From: Prochlorococcus sp. AG-355-P18
GTDB lineage: Bacteria > Cyanobacteriota > Cyanobacteriia > PCC-6307 > Cyanobiaceae
Direction of reading: 5' to 3'
Assembly: GCA_003280515.1 (NCBI GenBank)
Contig: QCER01000012.1
Coordinates: 1-43,543 of the forward strand
Length of the DNA: 43,543 nucleotides
The translations under genes were made by a program, and so were the position numbers. The notes beneath the pieces are model-generated. The model saw nothing but the letters and a program-made list of their open reading frames with translations, searched no databases and was not told the origin of the DNA. This document shows, in pieces, positions 9,462 to 18,974 of this stretch. Each line of letters starts with the position of its first letter. The first letter of the stretch is position 1.

Positions 9462-9477
9462 TCTTTAAATAATATAA

Positions 9478-9510
9478 CTAATTTTTTAGGATGATTGCAT
9501 TCACAATCAT
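9478..9510 (-). promoter_or_regulatory. hairpin with short upstream ORF in the crtR leader
   Basis: A 7-bp perfect stem (9491-9497 with 9504-9510) with a 6-base loop lies about 30 bases upstream of the crtR reading frame. On the minus strand its outer arm opens an ATG that begins a 10-codon ORF ending in TAG at 9478-9480, 16 bases before the ATA proposed as the crtR start. No T-run follows the stem, so it is not a terminator. A leader peptide or coupling element is possible; chance pairing in AT-rich DNA is also possible. Confidence 0.3.
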
Positions 9511-9618
9511 AAAAAATTTCTTTTAAGAGATTTTTAATTTAATTTGAATGTGTCAAATTAATCATCTTAAGAAAAAAAATTTTTAAAATAAACCTCTTTC
9601 AATTATTATTTTATTTGA

Positions 9619-9700
9619 GCGGTCGTGGCGGAATTGGTAGACGCGCGAGTTTTAGGTACTCGTATCTTCGGGTGTGGGAGTTCAAGTCTCCCCGACCGCA
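9619..9700 (+). tRNA. tRNA-Leu (anticodon UAG)
   Basis: 82-base class II tRNA. The acceptor stem GCGGTCG pairs with CGACCGC, A is the discriminator base, and CCA is not encoded. The D-arm sequence GGCGGAATTGGTAGACGC is typical of tRNA-Leu. The anticodon stem CGAGT/ACTCG encloses TTTAGGT, giving anticodon TAG. A variable arm (CTTCGGG region) and the T-arm GGGAGTTCAAGTCTCCC follow. It stands alone between crtR and the Ycf66-like gene. Confidence 0.97.
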
Positions 9701-9760
9701 CTTAAGGAAATTATGATAGATAGTTTGTTTATTTATATCAACTCGTATAATTTTAATTAA

Positions 9761-10222
9761 ATGCTTAATTTAATGAATAGTTTGATATTTTATTTGGGAA
9801 TTTTTTATATATTAGTCGGGACAGTTTTTCTAGCTATACCGATAATTTATCTTGAGCTCGGTAAACCAAAAGACTTAATAAAAGCTTTTTTTAATTTATT
9901 AATAGGTTTGATATTAATAATTAAAAATAAAACACTAGATGAATCATTTTTTGTAATTTTCTTTTTTTTAACAGTACTAGTTATTTTTTATTTAATAGAG
10001 CTTTTTTTATCTAGATGGTACCAATTGACAGATAACGAAAAGAAAAAATTAATAACCTTTTTGGAGTTTAAAAATAACTTTTTGAAAATAATAGAATCCA
10101 TAAATCTGGTATTTGGTGATTTCACGAAACCTTCAAATTTTTTTAATTTTGGTAGCAATAATAAAAATACAACCCAAAAAAAGTGGGTAAGAAATGATAA
10201 AAATGATAATATAAAAGTCTGA
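9761..10222 (+). CDS. Ycf66-like membrane protein
   Basis: 153-residue protein. The N-terminal 90 residues contain three hydrophobic segments (about 7-30, 40-55 and 62-83) separated by YLELGKPKD and KTLDES. That spacing resembles Ycf66, a cyanobacterial and plastid membrane protein of unknown function. The C-terminal part is polar, rich in Asn and Lys (NFGSNNKNTTQKKW). The assignment rests on remembered family patterns, not an alignment, so an unrelated small membrane protein remains possible. It precedes ileS by about 120 bases on the same strand. Confidence 0.65.
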   Translation: MLNLMNSLIFYLGIFYILVGTVFLAIPIIYLELGKPKDLIKAFFNLLIGLILIIKNKTLDESFFVIFFFLTVLVIFYLIELFLSRWYQLTDNEKKKLITFLEFKNNFLKIIESINLVFGDFTKPSNFFNFGSNNKNTTQKKWVRNDKNDNIKV

Positions 10223-10343
10223 AATCAAGTAAATTAATTATTTGAAATATCCCAAAAAAACTACAGGTCAATTAAGAAAGAATATAATAAATTAGATTTA
10301 TTTAAATAATTCTTTTGATCACCAATATTTCTTATAAAGTCGT

Positions 10344-13250
10344 ATGAAATCTCAAAATAGTAAAGAACAAAAATCAGACTTTTCTTATAAAGAAACTTTA
10401 AATTTATTAAAAACTGACTTCTCAATGCGAGCTAATTCAGTTGTAAGAGAACCTGAGATTCAGAATTTTTGGGCTAACAATGATATTGATTTCCAATTAG
10501 GTTCAAGGAATTCAGGCGAAATATTTACATTACATGATGGTCCTCCTTATGCAAATGGAGCTCTTCATATGGGTCACGCCCTTAATAAAGTTTTAAAAGA
10601 CATAATAAATAAGTACAAAACCTTAAAAGGATTTAGGGTTCATTTCGTACCTGGTTGGGACTGTCATGGATTACCTATTGAATTAAAAGTTCTTCAGAAT
10701 TTAAAATCTGATGAAAGAAAAAATCTTGACACTCTAAACTTAAGAAAAAAAGCAACAGATTATGCCCATATCCAAATTAATAACCAGAAGGAGGGTTTTA
10801 AAAGGTGGGGCATATGGGGAGATTGGAATAACCCTTACTTAACTCTTAAGAAAAGTTATGAATCTGCCCAGATTGGAGTATTTGGGAAAATGTTTTTAAA
10901 TGACTATATTTATCGCGGTCTTAAACCTGTGCATTGGAGTCCAAGTTCAAGGACTGCACTTGCAGAAGCAGAATTAGAATACCCTGATGAACATTATTCA
11001 AAAAGTATTTATGTTTCATTAAAAATCACTAAAATACCTGAAGAAATTTTATTAAATTTCATCCAAGAAAACCTTAATATCAAAAAAGATTTTTTTCAAA
11101 ATAATTCTTTCATAACTATTTGGACTACTACTCCTTGGACAATACCTGCAAATGAAGCAGTTGCAGTAAATCCAAAAATAAAGTACGTTTTTGCTATCGA
11201 TGAAGAGAAGAAAATTTACCTTTTTGCTGAGGATTTATCTTCTGAAATAAGTAAGAAATTTAATAAAGATTTCAAGGTACTTTTAGAGGTTAAAGGCTCC
11301 GAATTGGAAAATATTGAATATCAGCATCCCTCTAAGAATAAAAATTGCAGAATTGTAATTGGAGGGGACTATATTACTACGGAATCAGGGACTGGAATTG
11401 TTCATACTGCGCCCGGTCATGGGATAGATGATTTTAATGTGGGTCAAAAATATGATTTACCAATAACATGTGTCGTTGATGAAAAAGGGAACTTAAATGA
11501 ATATTCTGGTCAATTCAAAGGATCAAATGTCCTGAAAGATGCAAATGATTTAATTATTGATTATTTAAAAGGAAATAATTTGCTTCTATTACAAGAAAAT
11601 TATAAGCATAGATATCCGTATGATTGGAGAACCAAAAAACCAACTATTTTTAGAGCAACAGAACAATGGTTTGCATCTGTAAATGGCTTTAGATCATCTG
11701 CATTAAAGGCAATCGAAGATGTTGAATGGATGCCAGAGACTGGAAAGAAAAGAATTTATTCTATGGTTGTTGGTAGAGGAGATTGGTGTATTTCTAGACA
11801 AAGGTCATGGGGAGTACCTATTCCAGTTTTCTATAAAAAAAATGGTAATGAAATTCTCCTTAACAGAGAGATAATTAATCATATTCAACAACTTTTTAGT
11901 GAACATGGAGCAGATATTTGGTGGGATTGGGATGTTAAGAATCTTTTGCCAGAAAATTATGCAAAAGAATCTGATCTATGGACAAAAGGAACAGATACAA
12001 TGGATGTCTGGTTTGATTCAGGATCTAGCTGGGCCGCAGTATGTGAACTAAGAAGTGAATTAAAGTATCCAGCAGATCTTTATTTAGAGGGCTCAGATCA
12101 ACATCGAGGATGGTTTCAGTCTTCTTTGCTAACTTCTGTTGCAGTCAATAATAAACCTCCATATAAGAAAGTTTTAACTCATGGTTTTGCGCTTGATGAA
12201 AACGGAAGAAAAATGAGCAAATCTTTAGGAAATGTTGTGGATCCAAATATAATTATTAATGGAGGTAATAATAAAAAAACTGATCCTGCTTATGGTGCAG
12301 ATGTTTTAAGGCTATGGGTAAGCTCTGTTGATTATTCAGTAGATGTTCCAATTGGTTCAAATATACTTAAGCAACTGTCAGATGTTTACAGAAAAGTTCG
12401 TAATACTGCAAGATATCTTCTAGGTAATATTCATGATTATGATCCTAAAATAGATAGTTTTGAAATTGATCAATTGCCTCTCTTAGATCAATGGATGTTA
12501 GGTAGATTAGTTGAGGTTACAGATCAAATATCAAATGCTTATGAAAATTATGAATTTTCAAAATTTTTCCAAATTTTGCAAAGTTTTTGCGTTGTAGATT
12601 TATCAAATTTTTATTTGGATATTGCGAAGGATAGGTTATATGTAAGTTCTAAATCACAATTTAGGAGAAGATCTTGTCAGTTCGTCATGTCAAAAGTTGT
12701 TGAAAATTTAGCCGTACTTATTTCTCCAGTGCTTTGTCATATGGCTGAAGATATTTGGCAAAATATTCCATATCCCACTGAAGAAAAATCTGTTTTTCAA
12801 AGAGGATGGCCAAGATTTTCGCAGTCATGGAAAAATCAAATACTTAATGAACACATTGCAAATTTAAGAAATTTGAGAGTTGAAATTAACAAGGCTATAG
12901 AAGGATGCAGGAACAAACAAATAATTGGAGCAGCTCTGGAAACTGAAGTTAATTATTTACCTGAAGATAAAGCCTTAAAAGATTCACTTACTTGGCTAAA
13001 AGAATTTGGCAATCCAGATGTAGATTTATTTAGAGATTGGCTTATAGTATCAAATTTCCAAGTGGTATCTGATTTGGTTGAGAATTCTCTGATTATTGAT
13101 AACAATGCACTTGGTAAAATTCAAATAAATAAAGCTCAAGGTCAAAAATGTGATAGATGTTGGCATTATCAAAAAGAAACTTTTAATGGAATCCAAAATA
13201 CAAGATTATGCAAAAGATGTTCAAATATTATTAATTTTGAAATTATTTAA
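10344..13250 (+). CDS. ileS: isoleucyl-tRNA synthetase
   Basis: Class I synthetase of 968 residues that charges tRNA-Ile. The HIGH signature appears as [12 protein letters not shown] (HMGH at 75-78). The editing domain CP1 includes [15 protein letters not shown] and [12 protein letters not shown]. The KMSKS loop is [10 protein letters not shown] near residue 622, followed by the helical anticodon-binding region. A C-terminal zinc-binding segment (CDRCW with CKRC, about 935-960) is of the bacterial long type. Its TAA stop shares bases with the stop of the convergent gene at 13247 (TTAA). Confidence 0.98.
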   Translation: MKSQNSKEQKSDFSYKETLNLLKTDFSMRANSVVREPEIQNFWANNDIDFQLGSRNSGEIFTLHDGPPYANGALHMGHALNKVLKDIINKYKTLKGFRVHFVPGWDCHGLPIELKVLQNLKSDERKNLDTLNLRKKATDYAHIQINNQKEGFKRWGIWGDWNNPYLTLKKSYESAQIGVFGKMFLNDYIYRGLKPVHWSPSSRTALAEAELEYPDEHYSKSIYVSLKITKIPEEILLNFIQENLNIKKDFFQNNSFITIWTTTPWTIPANEAVAVNPKIKYVFAIDEEKKIYLFAEDLSSEISKKFNKDFKVLLEVKGSELENIEYQHPSKNKNCRIVIGGDYITTESGTGIVHTAPGHGIDDFNVGQKYDLPITCVVDEKGNLNEYSGQFKGSNVLKDANDLIIDYLKGNNLLLLQENYKHRYPYDWRTKKPTIFRATEQWFASVNGFRSSALKAIEDVEWMPETGKKRIYSMVVGRGDWCISRQRSWGVPIPVFYKKNGNEILLNREIINHIQQLFSEHGADIWWDWDVKNLLPENYAKESDLWTKGTDTMDVWFDSGSSWAAVCELRSELKYPADLYLEGSDQHRGWFQSSLLTSVAVNNKPPYKKVLTHGFALDENGRKMSKSLGNVVDPNIIINGGNNKKTDPAYGADVLRLWVSSVDYSVDVPIGSNILKQLSDVYRKVRNTARYLLGNIHDYDPKIDSFEIDQLPLLDQWMLGRLVEVTDQISNAYENYEFSKFFQILQSFCVVDLSNFYLDIAKDRLYVSSKSQFRRRSCQFVMSKVVENLAVLISPVLCHMAEDIWQNIPYPTEEKSVFQRGWPRFSQSWKNQILNEHIANLRNLRVEINKAIEGCRNKQIIGAALETEVNYLPEDKALKDSLTWLKEFGNPDVDLFRDWLIVSNFQVVSDLVENSLIIDNNALGKIQINKAQGQKCDRCWHYQKETFNGIQNTRLCKRCSNIINFEII

Positions 13251-13555
13251 ATCCAGTTTTTTGGATTCAAAAAGAAAACTGAGTTTTGATTTTCTCTTAT
13301 AAAATTTTTTTCGGGTTCTGTTAGCGGCGCTTTATAAAGTTTAAAGTTTGTAATCTTATACAAAAGTGTTATTACTTTTTTTTCTGAATCTATTTCAATT
13401 GGATGAGTTGTTGAGCTGCTGAAACCTCTGAAAATAATTATTTCTAGTTGCTCTTTTTGATTTTTTTTTAGAATGGATCCCTCTAGTTTGAGTATCCTAT
13501 CCGGTATCTCGGAACTTATTTTTTCAAGACTACTTATTAAATCATTTTTTGCCAT
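13247..13555 (-). CDS. conserved cyanobacterial hypothetical protein (possibly DUF7734)
   Basis: About 102 residues from the ATG at 13553-13555; an alternative ATG at 13582 would add nine residues. The central [20 protein letters not shown] segment followed by [12 protein letters not shown] recalls a small family shared by cyanobacteria and chloroplasts, which I believe is DUF7734, though from memory only. No catalytic motif, signal or membrane segment is evident. It overlaps the 3' end of the DUF3177 gene by 14 bases (41 with the earlier start), indicating coupled expression, and shares a TTAA double stop with ileS. Confidence 0.75.
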   Translation of the reverse strand: MAKNDLISSLEKISSEIPDRILKLEGSILKKNQKEQLEIIIFRGFSSSTTHPIEIDSEKKVITLLYKITNFKLYKAPLTEPEKNFIRENQNSVFFLNPKNWI

Positions 13556-14165
13556 TTTCTGAGAAGCAGGAGTTCCTTCCATTTTTTGGTAATTTGATTA
13601 TTGACCATTGAATAAGACCTAAAATATAGATTAATAATGAAAATAATCCTAAGAATTTTGATATTGGCTGGGTAAAGTTAGCTCCAAAGAAAAAATCAAA
13701 TAAATTTTTTATAACAATATATAAATCTGAAGAAGGCTGAAGCCATATTTCACACTTATCTGAATTAATAAAAGAAAAGCAGTTGAAGTTTCGTAAACTC
13801 TGAATAAAGAAATTGAGAGATATAAAAGTTATCGCCCATCTCCATATTTTTGTCGTTGTGGTAAGGGAGTAAAAAAAATCATATTCACTTAATTCATCAT
13901 TAATATCGTTCCAAAACCAAACTGAAACTGTCATTAATAATGTTGAAATATTTGTTACCACAAGAGCATAATTATACTTTCCTATTAAAAGTAGGAGGCT
14001 TATAAAAAATAAAAGAGATACTTTCCAATAAATTGATAGAAGTTTAATAACTGCTTTATTTTTTTTTTGAATTGACCAGAAGGATAGAGTAACAGGAATA
14101 CCAATAAGGAAAATTATTGAAACTTGAAAGGATAGCCAAATAGAAAGTTGATTAAAAACGTTCAA
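13542..14165 (-). CDS. DUF3177 family membrane protein
   Basis: 207-residue integral membrane protein with about five hydrophobic helices (near 10-30, 48-65, 70-88, 108-125, and 168-188). The pattern KLLSIYWKVSLL, then VWFWNDINDEL, IWRWAITF, and CEIWLQPS fits the cyanobacterial DUF3177 family as I remember it. The function is unknown. It is the first gene of a two-gene unit with the overlapping ORF at 13247-13555, and is divergent from trmB across a 122-base gap. Confidence 0.82.
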   Translation of the reverse strand: MNVFNQLSIWLSFQVSIIFLIGIPVTLSFWSIQKKNKAVIKLLSIYWKVSLLFFISLLLLIGKYNYALVVTNISTLLMTVSVWFWNDINDELSEYDFFYSLTTTTKIWRWAITFISLNFFIQSLRNFNCFSFINSDKCEIWLQPSSDLYIVIKNLFDFFFGANFTQPISKFLGLFSLLIYILGLIQWSIIKLPKNGRNSCFSENGKK

Positions 14166-14287
14166 AACTTTTTCTTTTTAAACACATAATAATTAAACAT
14201 CAATCTGTTACTTTTGATATTACTATTGTCATAGTTATGAATATTATGCATCCTTATATTATTGCCTAGGAATATATTGATAATTGA

Positions 14288-14917
14288 ATGAGACAGCATG
14301 TTAATCCCCTTAGTAGAAATTTTAATCAAATTGAGAGCATACCTTCTTTATGTGAAATGTTTGATGATTCTAAATCAAATCTTCATTTGGATATAGGTTG
14401 TGCTTCTGGTGAATTTCTATTTGATTTAGCTTTAGTTAATACTAGTTGGAATTATTTAGGAATTGAAATTCGTGAGAAATTAGTCAAAAATGCTAAATTA
14501 AAAGTTATTGAACGAGAAATCAATAATCTATATTTTATATTTGGTAATGCTAATAATATTTTGAATGATGTCCAAAATAAATTCATTATCAAAAATCTAA
14601 AAAGTATTTCTTTTAATTTCCCTGATCCTTGGTTTAAAAAGAGACATCATAAAAGGCGTTTAATTCAGCCAGAATTTATTGACACTCTCTCAAATACTTT
14701 GCAAAAAGGGACCTTAATGTTTATAAAAACGGATGTAAAGGATTTATTCGATCATATGGATTACACCATAACAAATAATTTTTATTTTAAAACAATAGAT
14801 AAAAAAGATTTTAATTATTCCGAAAGTTTTAATCCAAATGAAGTTAAAACTAATCGGGAAAAATATGTGATTGTTAACCAACTTGATATTTTCGAAAGAA
14901 TTTATATGAAAATTTAA
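14288..14917 (+). CDS. trmB: tRNA (guanine-N7-)-methyltransferase
   Basis: SAM-dependent enzyme that makes m7G46 in tRNA variable loops. The 209-residue protein opens with the family start MRQHVNPLS. The SAM-binding motif is [16 protein letters not shown] (about 35-50) with the acidic IEIREKL next, then the signature [18 protein letters not shown] (about 115-132) and the substrate loop ending in TNREKY. All key segments are present and the length is normal. It ends seven bases before the convergent glmM. Confidence 0.95.
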   Translation: MRQHVNPLSRNFNQIESIPSLCEMFDDSKSNLHLDIGCASGEFLFDLALVNTSWNYLGIEIREKLVKNAKLKVIEREINNLYFIFGNANNILNDVQNKFIIKNLKSISFNFPDPWFKKRHHKRRLIQPEFIDTLSNTLQKGTLMFIKTDVKDLFDHMDYTITNNFYFKTIDKKDFNYSESFNPNEVKTNREKYVIVNQLDIFERIYMKI

Positions 14918-14924
14918 TGCATCG

Positions 14925-16277
14925 TTAATTAATTATTTTATCAATTTCTAAAAAGAGTTTATTTGTTATTTCGCTTGATAAAGAGTCAACTTTCTTTTGA
15001 TTTTTGGCCTCAACTAGAACTCTAAGAACGGGTTCTGTACCGCTTGGCCTTATATAAACTCTGCAATTATCCGAATATATTTTTTGATAAAAAGCTATAG
15101 TTTGATCAATCAAGATTTTGGTTTCTGGATTTAATTTATTAATATTAAAATTTAGATTTATATTTGTTAGTTTTTGAGGATACGGTTCAAAACTACTTTT
15201 CAGCCAATCATTTAAATTAATATTTTTCTTTTTACAAAATTTAGAAATTTGAAGTGCAGTAAATATCCCATCTCCAGAAAAGTTATTAATTTTTGAAAGT
15301 ATATGGCCTGACTGCTCACCTCCTAAAACAGCTCCTTTTTCCTTGATTGCGTCATGCACATATTTATCTCCTACATCAGTTCTATATAAAGTTCCTCCAA
15401 TTTTCTTCCAGGCCTTTTCAAAACCTAAGTTTGCCATGTGTGTTGATATGAGTAAGTTATTTGTGAGGATTTTTTGTTCCATAAGTTCTCTACCCCAAAG
15501 AAAAAGAATGTGATCCCCATCTAACACATTGCCTTTTGAATCTATTCCAATTACTCTATCGGCATCTCCATCGAAGCTAAAACCCATATCTGCATGGTTC
15601 TCTCTTAATGCTTTTTTTAATGGGGCGAGGTTAGTAGAACCACAATTCATATTAATTTTCAACCCATTTTTTGAGTCATTGATAACTCTTACATCAGCAC
15701 CAAGAGACTGAAAAATTTTTTTTGCGCAAATTGTTGCTGATCCATAGCATGTGTCTAATATTATTTTTAACCCGCTTAGATTTTCTCCACCCATTGTTTG
15801 GATGAGGCTTTTAATATATTTATCAATAAGATCTTTATTTGTATTTAGGGGGATCAATTTCCCTGAAACTGATATATCGTGATTTGACTCTTTAACTAAT
15901 GTTTGAATTTTATTTTCAAAATATTTGGAAATTTTTTGACCATTATGATCAAAAAATTTTATCCCATTATATTCTGGCGGATTATGACTTGCAGATATCA
16001 TGACGCCACTGCTCAGATTCTCTTGTTTGATTAAAAAAGGTATAGCTGGGGTGGGGCAGATTCCAAGATTTATAAACTTTTTACCACTTTCATTTATGCC
16101 TTTTGTTATGGCCTGAAGAAGAATATCTCCACTAATTCTTGTATCTCTTCCAATCAATATTGGACTTTCCTTCTCTAGAGTTGAACCAAGAGCATACCCT
16201 ACTTTGTAGGCTAGAGAATAAGTTATCTCTTCATTAAATCTTCCTCTTATTCCATCAGTTCCAAAGATTGATTGCAT
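14925..16277 (-). CDS. glmM: phosphoglucosamine mutase
   Basis: Interconverts glucosamine-6-phosphate and glucosamine-1-phosphate for UDP-GlcNAc, peptidoglycan and lipopolysaccharide synthesis. The 450-residue protein begins FGTDGIRG, has the phosphoserine loop [13 protein letters not shown] (about 95-107), the metal loop [13 protein letters not shown] (about 237-249), the sugar-recognition GGEQSGH, and the phosphate-binding [11 protein letters not shown] near the C-terminus. This set distinguishes GlmM from phosphomannomutase. Length and motifs are standard. Confidence 0.96.
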   Translation of the reverse strand: MQSIFGTDGIRGRFNEEITYSLAYKVGYALGSTLEKESPILIGRDTRISGDILLQAITKGINESGKKFINLGICPTPAIPFLIKQENLSSGVMISASHNPPEYNGIKFFDHNGQKISKYFENKIQTLVKESNHDISVSGKLIPLNTNKDLIDKYIKSLIQTMGGENLSGLKIILDTCYGSATICAKKIFQSLGADVRVINDSKNGLKINMNCGSTNLAPLKKALRENHADMGFSFDGDADRVIGIDSKGNVLDGDHILFLWGRELMEQKILTNNLLISTHMANLGFEKAWKKIGGTLYRTDVGDKYVHDAIKEKGAVLGGEQSGHILSKINNFSGDGIFTALQISKFCKKKNINLNDWLKSSFEPYPQKLTNINLNFNINKLNPETKILIDQTIAFYQKIYSDNCRVYIRPSGTEPVLRVLVEAKNQKKVDSLSSEITNKLFLEIDKIIN

Positions 16278-16340
16278 AATTAGATTTCAGGAATAAAAAA
16301 ATTTGACAATTATTCTCTCATTATTTTATCAGTTGATTAA

Positions 16341-16958
16341 ATGCTCATAGACTTAAGTTCTCTTTATTTGTTTCTCTTCTTTAAGATGTTTCTAGTTAGC
16401 AAAACCTTAATTGTGCAATCTGAGAGTCAAGAACCAATTCTAAAAAGAAATTTTAATCAAATACTTATTTTAGTTATTTCTATTGTTATTATTTCACTGC
16501 TTTTGTTTAGAAATATCTTTTTTAAATCAACTTATCTTCTTAAAAGTTTTGGAGAATCATCTGTTGACCCTCAAATAGCTTTCACTAATAATAAGCCTAC
16601 ATTTCTGGAATTTTATGCTGAGTGGTGTGAAGTATGCAAAGAAATGGCTCCAAAGGTTTCTGCTTTTAAAGATGAATACGAAAAAGATATTAATTTTGTT
16701 TTTTTAAATGTGGATAATCAAAAATGGGGTAATTACATCCAGAAGTTTGCCGTCAATGGGATTCCTCAAGTTAATCTGTTTGATAAGAAGGGAAATCTTA
16801 TATCTACTTTCATTGGTAAACAAGATGAAATAAAAATAAAAGAATCTATTGAGAATTTAGAAACAAAAGATAAACCCTATGAGGAAATTATTAATGCCGA
16901 ATTTTCAAAAATTCAAGAAAATAGAAATAATGAGGTTACTCCTCGGAGTCATGGATAA
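16341..16958 (+). CDS. txlA: membrane-anchored thioredoxin-like protein (TxlA/HCF164 type)
   Basis: 205 residues: a variable N-terminus, one membrane helix at about 41-58 (ILILVISIVIISLLLF), then a thioredoxin fold with FLEFYAEWCEVCKEMAPK (WCEVC active site near 93-97) and the cis-Pro segment GIPQVNLFD. Anchored thioredoxins of this kind act in thylakoid-lumen disulfide chemistry and cytochrome maturation in chloroplasts (HCF164) and cyanobacteria (TxlA). An internal start at residue 16 is possible. It ends three bases before the convergent thyX stop. Confidence 0.9.
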   Translation: MLIDLSSLYLFLFFKMFLVSKTLIVQSESQEPILKRNFNQILILVISIVIISLLLFRNIFFKSTYLLKSFGESSVDPQIAFTNNKPTFLEFYAEWCEVCKEMAPKVSAFKDEYEKDINFVFLNVDNQKWGNYIQKFAVNGIPQVNLFDKKGNLISTFIGKQDEIKIKESIENLETKDKPYEEIINAEFSKIQENRNNEVTPRSHG

Positions 16959-16961
16959 TTT

Positions 16962-17594
16962 TTACCATTCTAAAGATTTTGATACAATCGGAAAACTTTG
17001 TTTAAAAATAGACTTGCAACTTTGGGCTATGGACTTGTGTTCTTTTTGAGTACCGTGCGCTGATCTTAAATGAATGTAATGGATCCATGATCTGCATGAT
17101 CCAGACATATAGATTCTTGTTGGAGTTGCTAATGGTAAAACAAATCTCGCGCACTCTTTGGCTACCCCTTCAGCAAGTAAATCTTCATATAGTTTCGAGG
17201 CGGCCTTAAAATGTAAATCAATCTTTTCGTTAAATCTTTTTTTTAAATCATCAGGGAGGTCAGGAATCGAATTTTGTCTATTTTTAAAATCTTGACGCCT
17301 TAAATCTGGCAAGGGAATATTGCCCAATTGAGAACTATCTGCATATCTCTGTGAAAATTCTTGGAAAGTAAATGATCTATGTCTTAAAATTTGGGCAGCG
17401 ATTCCTCTATTAGTTTCTATTTGTAAGGTCATAAATGACTGTTCAAAAACACTCCAATGTTCATTTTTAATGCAATAACTCAATAATTTCGAATAGTCCT
17501 CATTTTCCTGATTTTTTGGATTACTGACTCTCGCAATGTAAGCCATTGTTTTTTCAGCATCAGGAGTTAGTGAAATTAGTTCAACCTTACTCAT
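16962..17594 (-). CDS. thyX: flavin-dependent thymidylate synthase
   Basis: Makes dTMP from dUMP using FAD and methylenetetrahydrofolate; many marine cyanobacteria use ThyX instead of ThyA. The signature RHRSFTFQEFSQRYAD (RHR-x7-S) lies near residue 78. I choose ATG 17592-17594, giving MSKVELISL and 210 residues; an ATG at 17609 would add five residues and overlap dcd by 14 bases. The gene follows dcd directly, which fits their consecutive roles in supplying dUMP and then dTMP. Confidence 0.96.
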   Translation of the reverse strand: MSKVELISLTPDAEKTMAYIARVSNPKNQENEDYSKLLSYCIKNEHWSVFEQSFMTLQIETNRGIAAQILRHRSFTFQEFSQRYADSSQLGNIPLPDLRRQDFKNRQNSIPDLPDDLKKRFNEKIDLHFKAASKLYEDLLAEGVAKECARFVLPLATPTRIYMSGSCRSWIHYIHLRSAHGTQKEHKSIAQSCKSIFKQSFPIVSKSLEW

Positions 17595-17595
17595 T

Positions 17596-18189
17596 TTAGA
17601 TCTTTGCAAGAGTCACTTTTTCTGGTTGGTTTTGATATTTACCTCTTCTATCTTCATAGGTTGTAGAGCATGGATCACCTTCAAAAAAAAGTAGTTGACA
17701 AATACCCTCTTCAGCATAAATTCTGCAATCTGCACCTGAACTATTGCTAAACTCTAAAGTCAGATGGCCTTCCCACCCTGCCTCTGCGGGCGTTGTATTA
17801 ACAATAATTCCTAGCCGCGCGTAAGTACTTTTTCCAATGCAGATTACAGTGATATTTTCTGGTACTTTCATCTTTTCTAAAGCCACTCCTAAGCCATAGG
17901 AGTGAGCAGGAAGAATAAAAAAGTCTCCATCATTATCATGATGAAGAACAGTTTTTTCTAAATTATTAGGATTAAATTGTTTGGGATTCATCACAGTCCC
18001 AGGGATATGCCTGAAAATTAGGAATTCTTTTGATGATAGTCTTAAATCATAACCGTAAGATGAACATCCATAACTGAGAACTGGCTTTTTTTTATTATCA
18101 GGTTCGAGATGTCTCACCAAGTTTGATTGAAAGGGTTTTATCATTCCTTCCGAGGCTTTTTGATTTATCCAGAGATCATTTTTTAGCAT
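17596..18189 (-). CDS. dcd: dCTP deaminase
   Basis: Converts dCTP to dUTP, the main source of dUMP for thymidylate synthesis. The 197-residue protein has the trimeric dUTPase/Dcd fold with LSYGCSSYGYDLRLS near 39-53, CIGKSTYARLGI, and the catalytic region TPAEAGWEGHLTLEFSN (Glu and Trp-Glu-Gly-His conserved). It lies four bases downstream of the CobO-like gene and directly upstream of thyX, so the three very likely share one transcript. Confidence 0.96.
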   Translation of the reverse strand: MLKNDLWINQKASEGMIKPFQSNLVRHLEPDNKKKPVLSYGCSSYGYDLRLSSKEFLIFRHIPGTVMNPKQFNPNNLEKTVLHHDNDGDFFILPAHSYGLGVALEKMKVPENITVICIGKSTYARLGIIVNTTPAEAGWEGHLTLEFSNSSGADCRIYAEEGICQLLFFEGDPCSTTYEDRRGKYQNQPEKVTLAKI

Positions 18190-18193
18190 TTTT

Positions 18194-18775
18194 TTATGAG
18201 CGAAGTTCGGTAATTTGGTTGGCCATTAATAATAAATCTTTAGGAATATCTGTACCAGTAAGGATTACATCTCCTGATATAAATCGGTTTTCAAGTGTTG
18301 AAATCAAGTCATCTTTATCGATAATTTTCATCTCAATAGCTAAAAAAATTTCATCAAGTATGATTTGGTCATTTTCGCCAGACCGTAGTTCTTTTTTGCA
18401 AAAATTCCATAATTCAATAGTAGATTCATGAATAGATTTTTTTAAATTTTGATTATTTTCAATTTCTTCAGAATTATATTGATCAGATGAATGTGATGAT
18501 CTTACCCAGGTTAAATTACCGCATAGCTTTACTGCATTATCGACTCCTTGGTTGACTCCTCCTTTCATAAATTGTATTAAAAGTACTTTCCGACCAAGAG
18601 CAGCATTTCTTAGAGAGTCTCTAATGATAGATGAGTAGCTTCCTCGATATGAAGATTGATAGATTTGAATTTGTCCGTTTTGAGTAAATCTTTCTATGTT
18701 AGTTTTGCTAGCGGTATTTATATTTACAACGTCGAGATTACTTCTGGAATTAATATGAGAAAAACTAATTACCAT
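18194..18775 (-). CDS. CobO/BtuR-like protein lacking the Walker A motif
   Basis: 193 residues with the overall pattern of ATP:corrinoid adenosyltransferase CobO: KVLLIQFMKGG (about 63-73), an acidic IILDEIFLAIE segment matching the family DEL-NYAL motif, and a C-terminal GDVILTGTDIPKDLLLMANQITEL. However, where CobO has the P-loop GKGKGKTT, this protein reads SSYRGSYS (about 41-48), so the phosphate-binding Lys and Thr are missing. Functional adenosyltransfer is therefore doubtful. It heads the unit with dcd and thyX and is divergent from ntcA. It may be a repurposed nucleotide-binding or regulatory paralogue. Confidence 0.75.
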   Translation of the reverse strand: MVISFSHINSRSNLDVVNINTASKTNIERFTQNGQIQIYQSSYRGSYSSIIRDSLRNAALGRKVLLIQFMKGGVNQGVDNAVKLCGNLTWVRSSHSSDQYNSEEIENNQNLKKSIHESTIELWNFCKKELRSGENDQIILDEIFLAIEMKIIDKDDLISTLENRFISGDVILTGTDIPKDLLLMANQITELRS

Positions 18776-18912
18776 TATTTAGATTCTTTCTACATGCAGT
18801 ATAATTAGAAACTATTGACACTGCATATAGTGTAATTTTACTTAAAAAAGGGTTAAGGAATTTTAAACTTACTGTAAAAGACTTACTGTTAAACTAATAA
18901 GAATTGAAAATT

Positions 18913-18954
18913 GTTACTGTTGATACAAGATATTTTAGAGCGTCTCCTTAAATT
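18913..18954 (+). promoter_or_regulatory. NtcA-type promoter of ntcA
   Basis: GTTACTGTTGATAC (18913-18926) fits the NtcA consensus GT-N10-AC. Exactly 22 bases later lies TAAATT (18949-18954), which fits the TAN3T -10 box of class II NtcA-activated promoters. The predicted transcript start is near 18961, giving a leader of about 14 bases. This predicts positive autoregulation of ntcA, as known in other cyanobacteria. Confidence 0.7.
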
Positions 18955-18974
18955 TTTTAATAGTTAAGATACTT

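Noticed and set aside
18799..18812. Extra GT-N10-AC site near the CobO-like gene
   Set aside because: It has one degenerate half-site and no -10 box at the right distance on either strand.
18815..18843. TTGACA as a -35 box for ntcA
   Set aside because: No acceptable -10 follows at 16-18 bases; the NtcA-type promoter nearer the gene is better supported.
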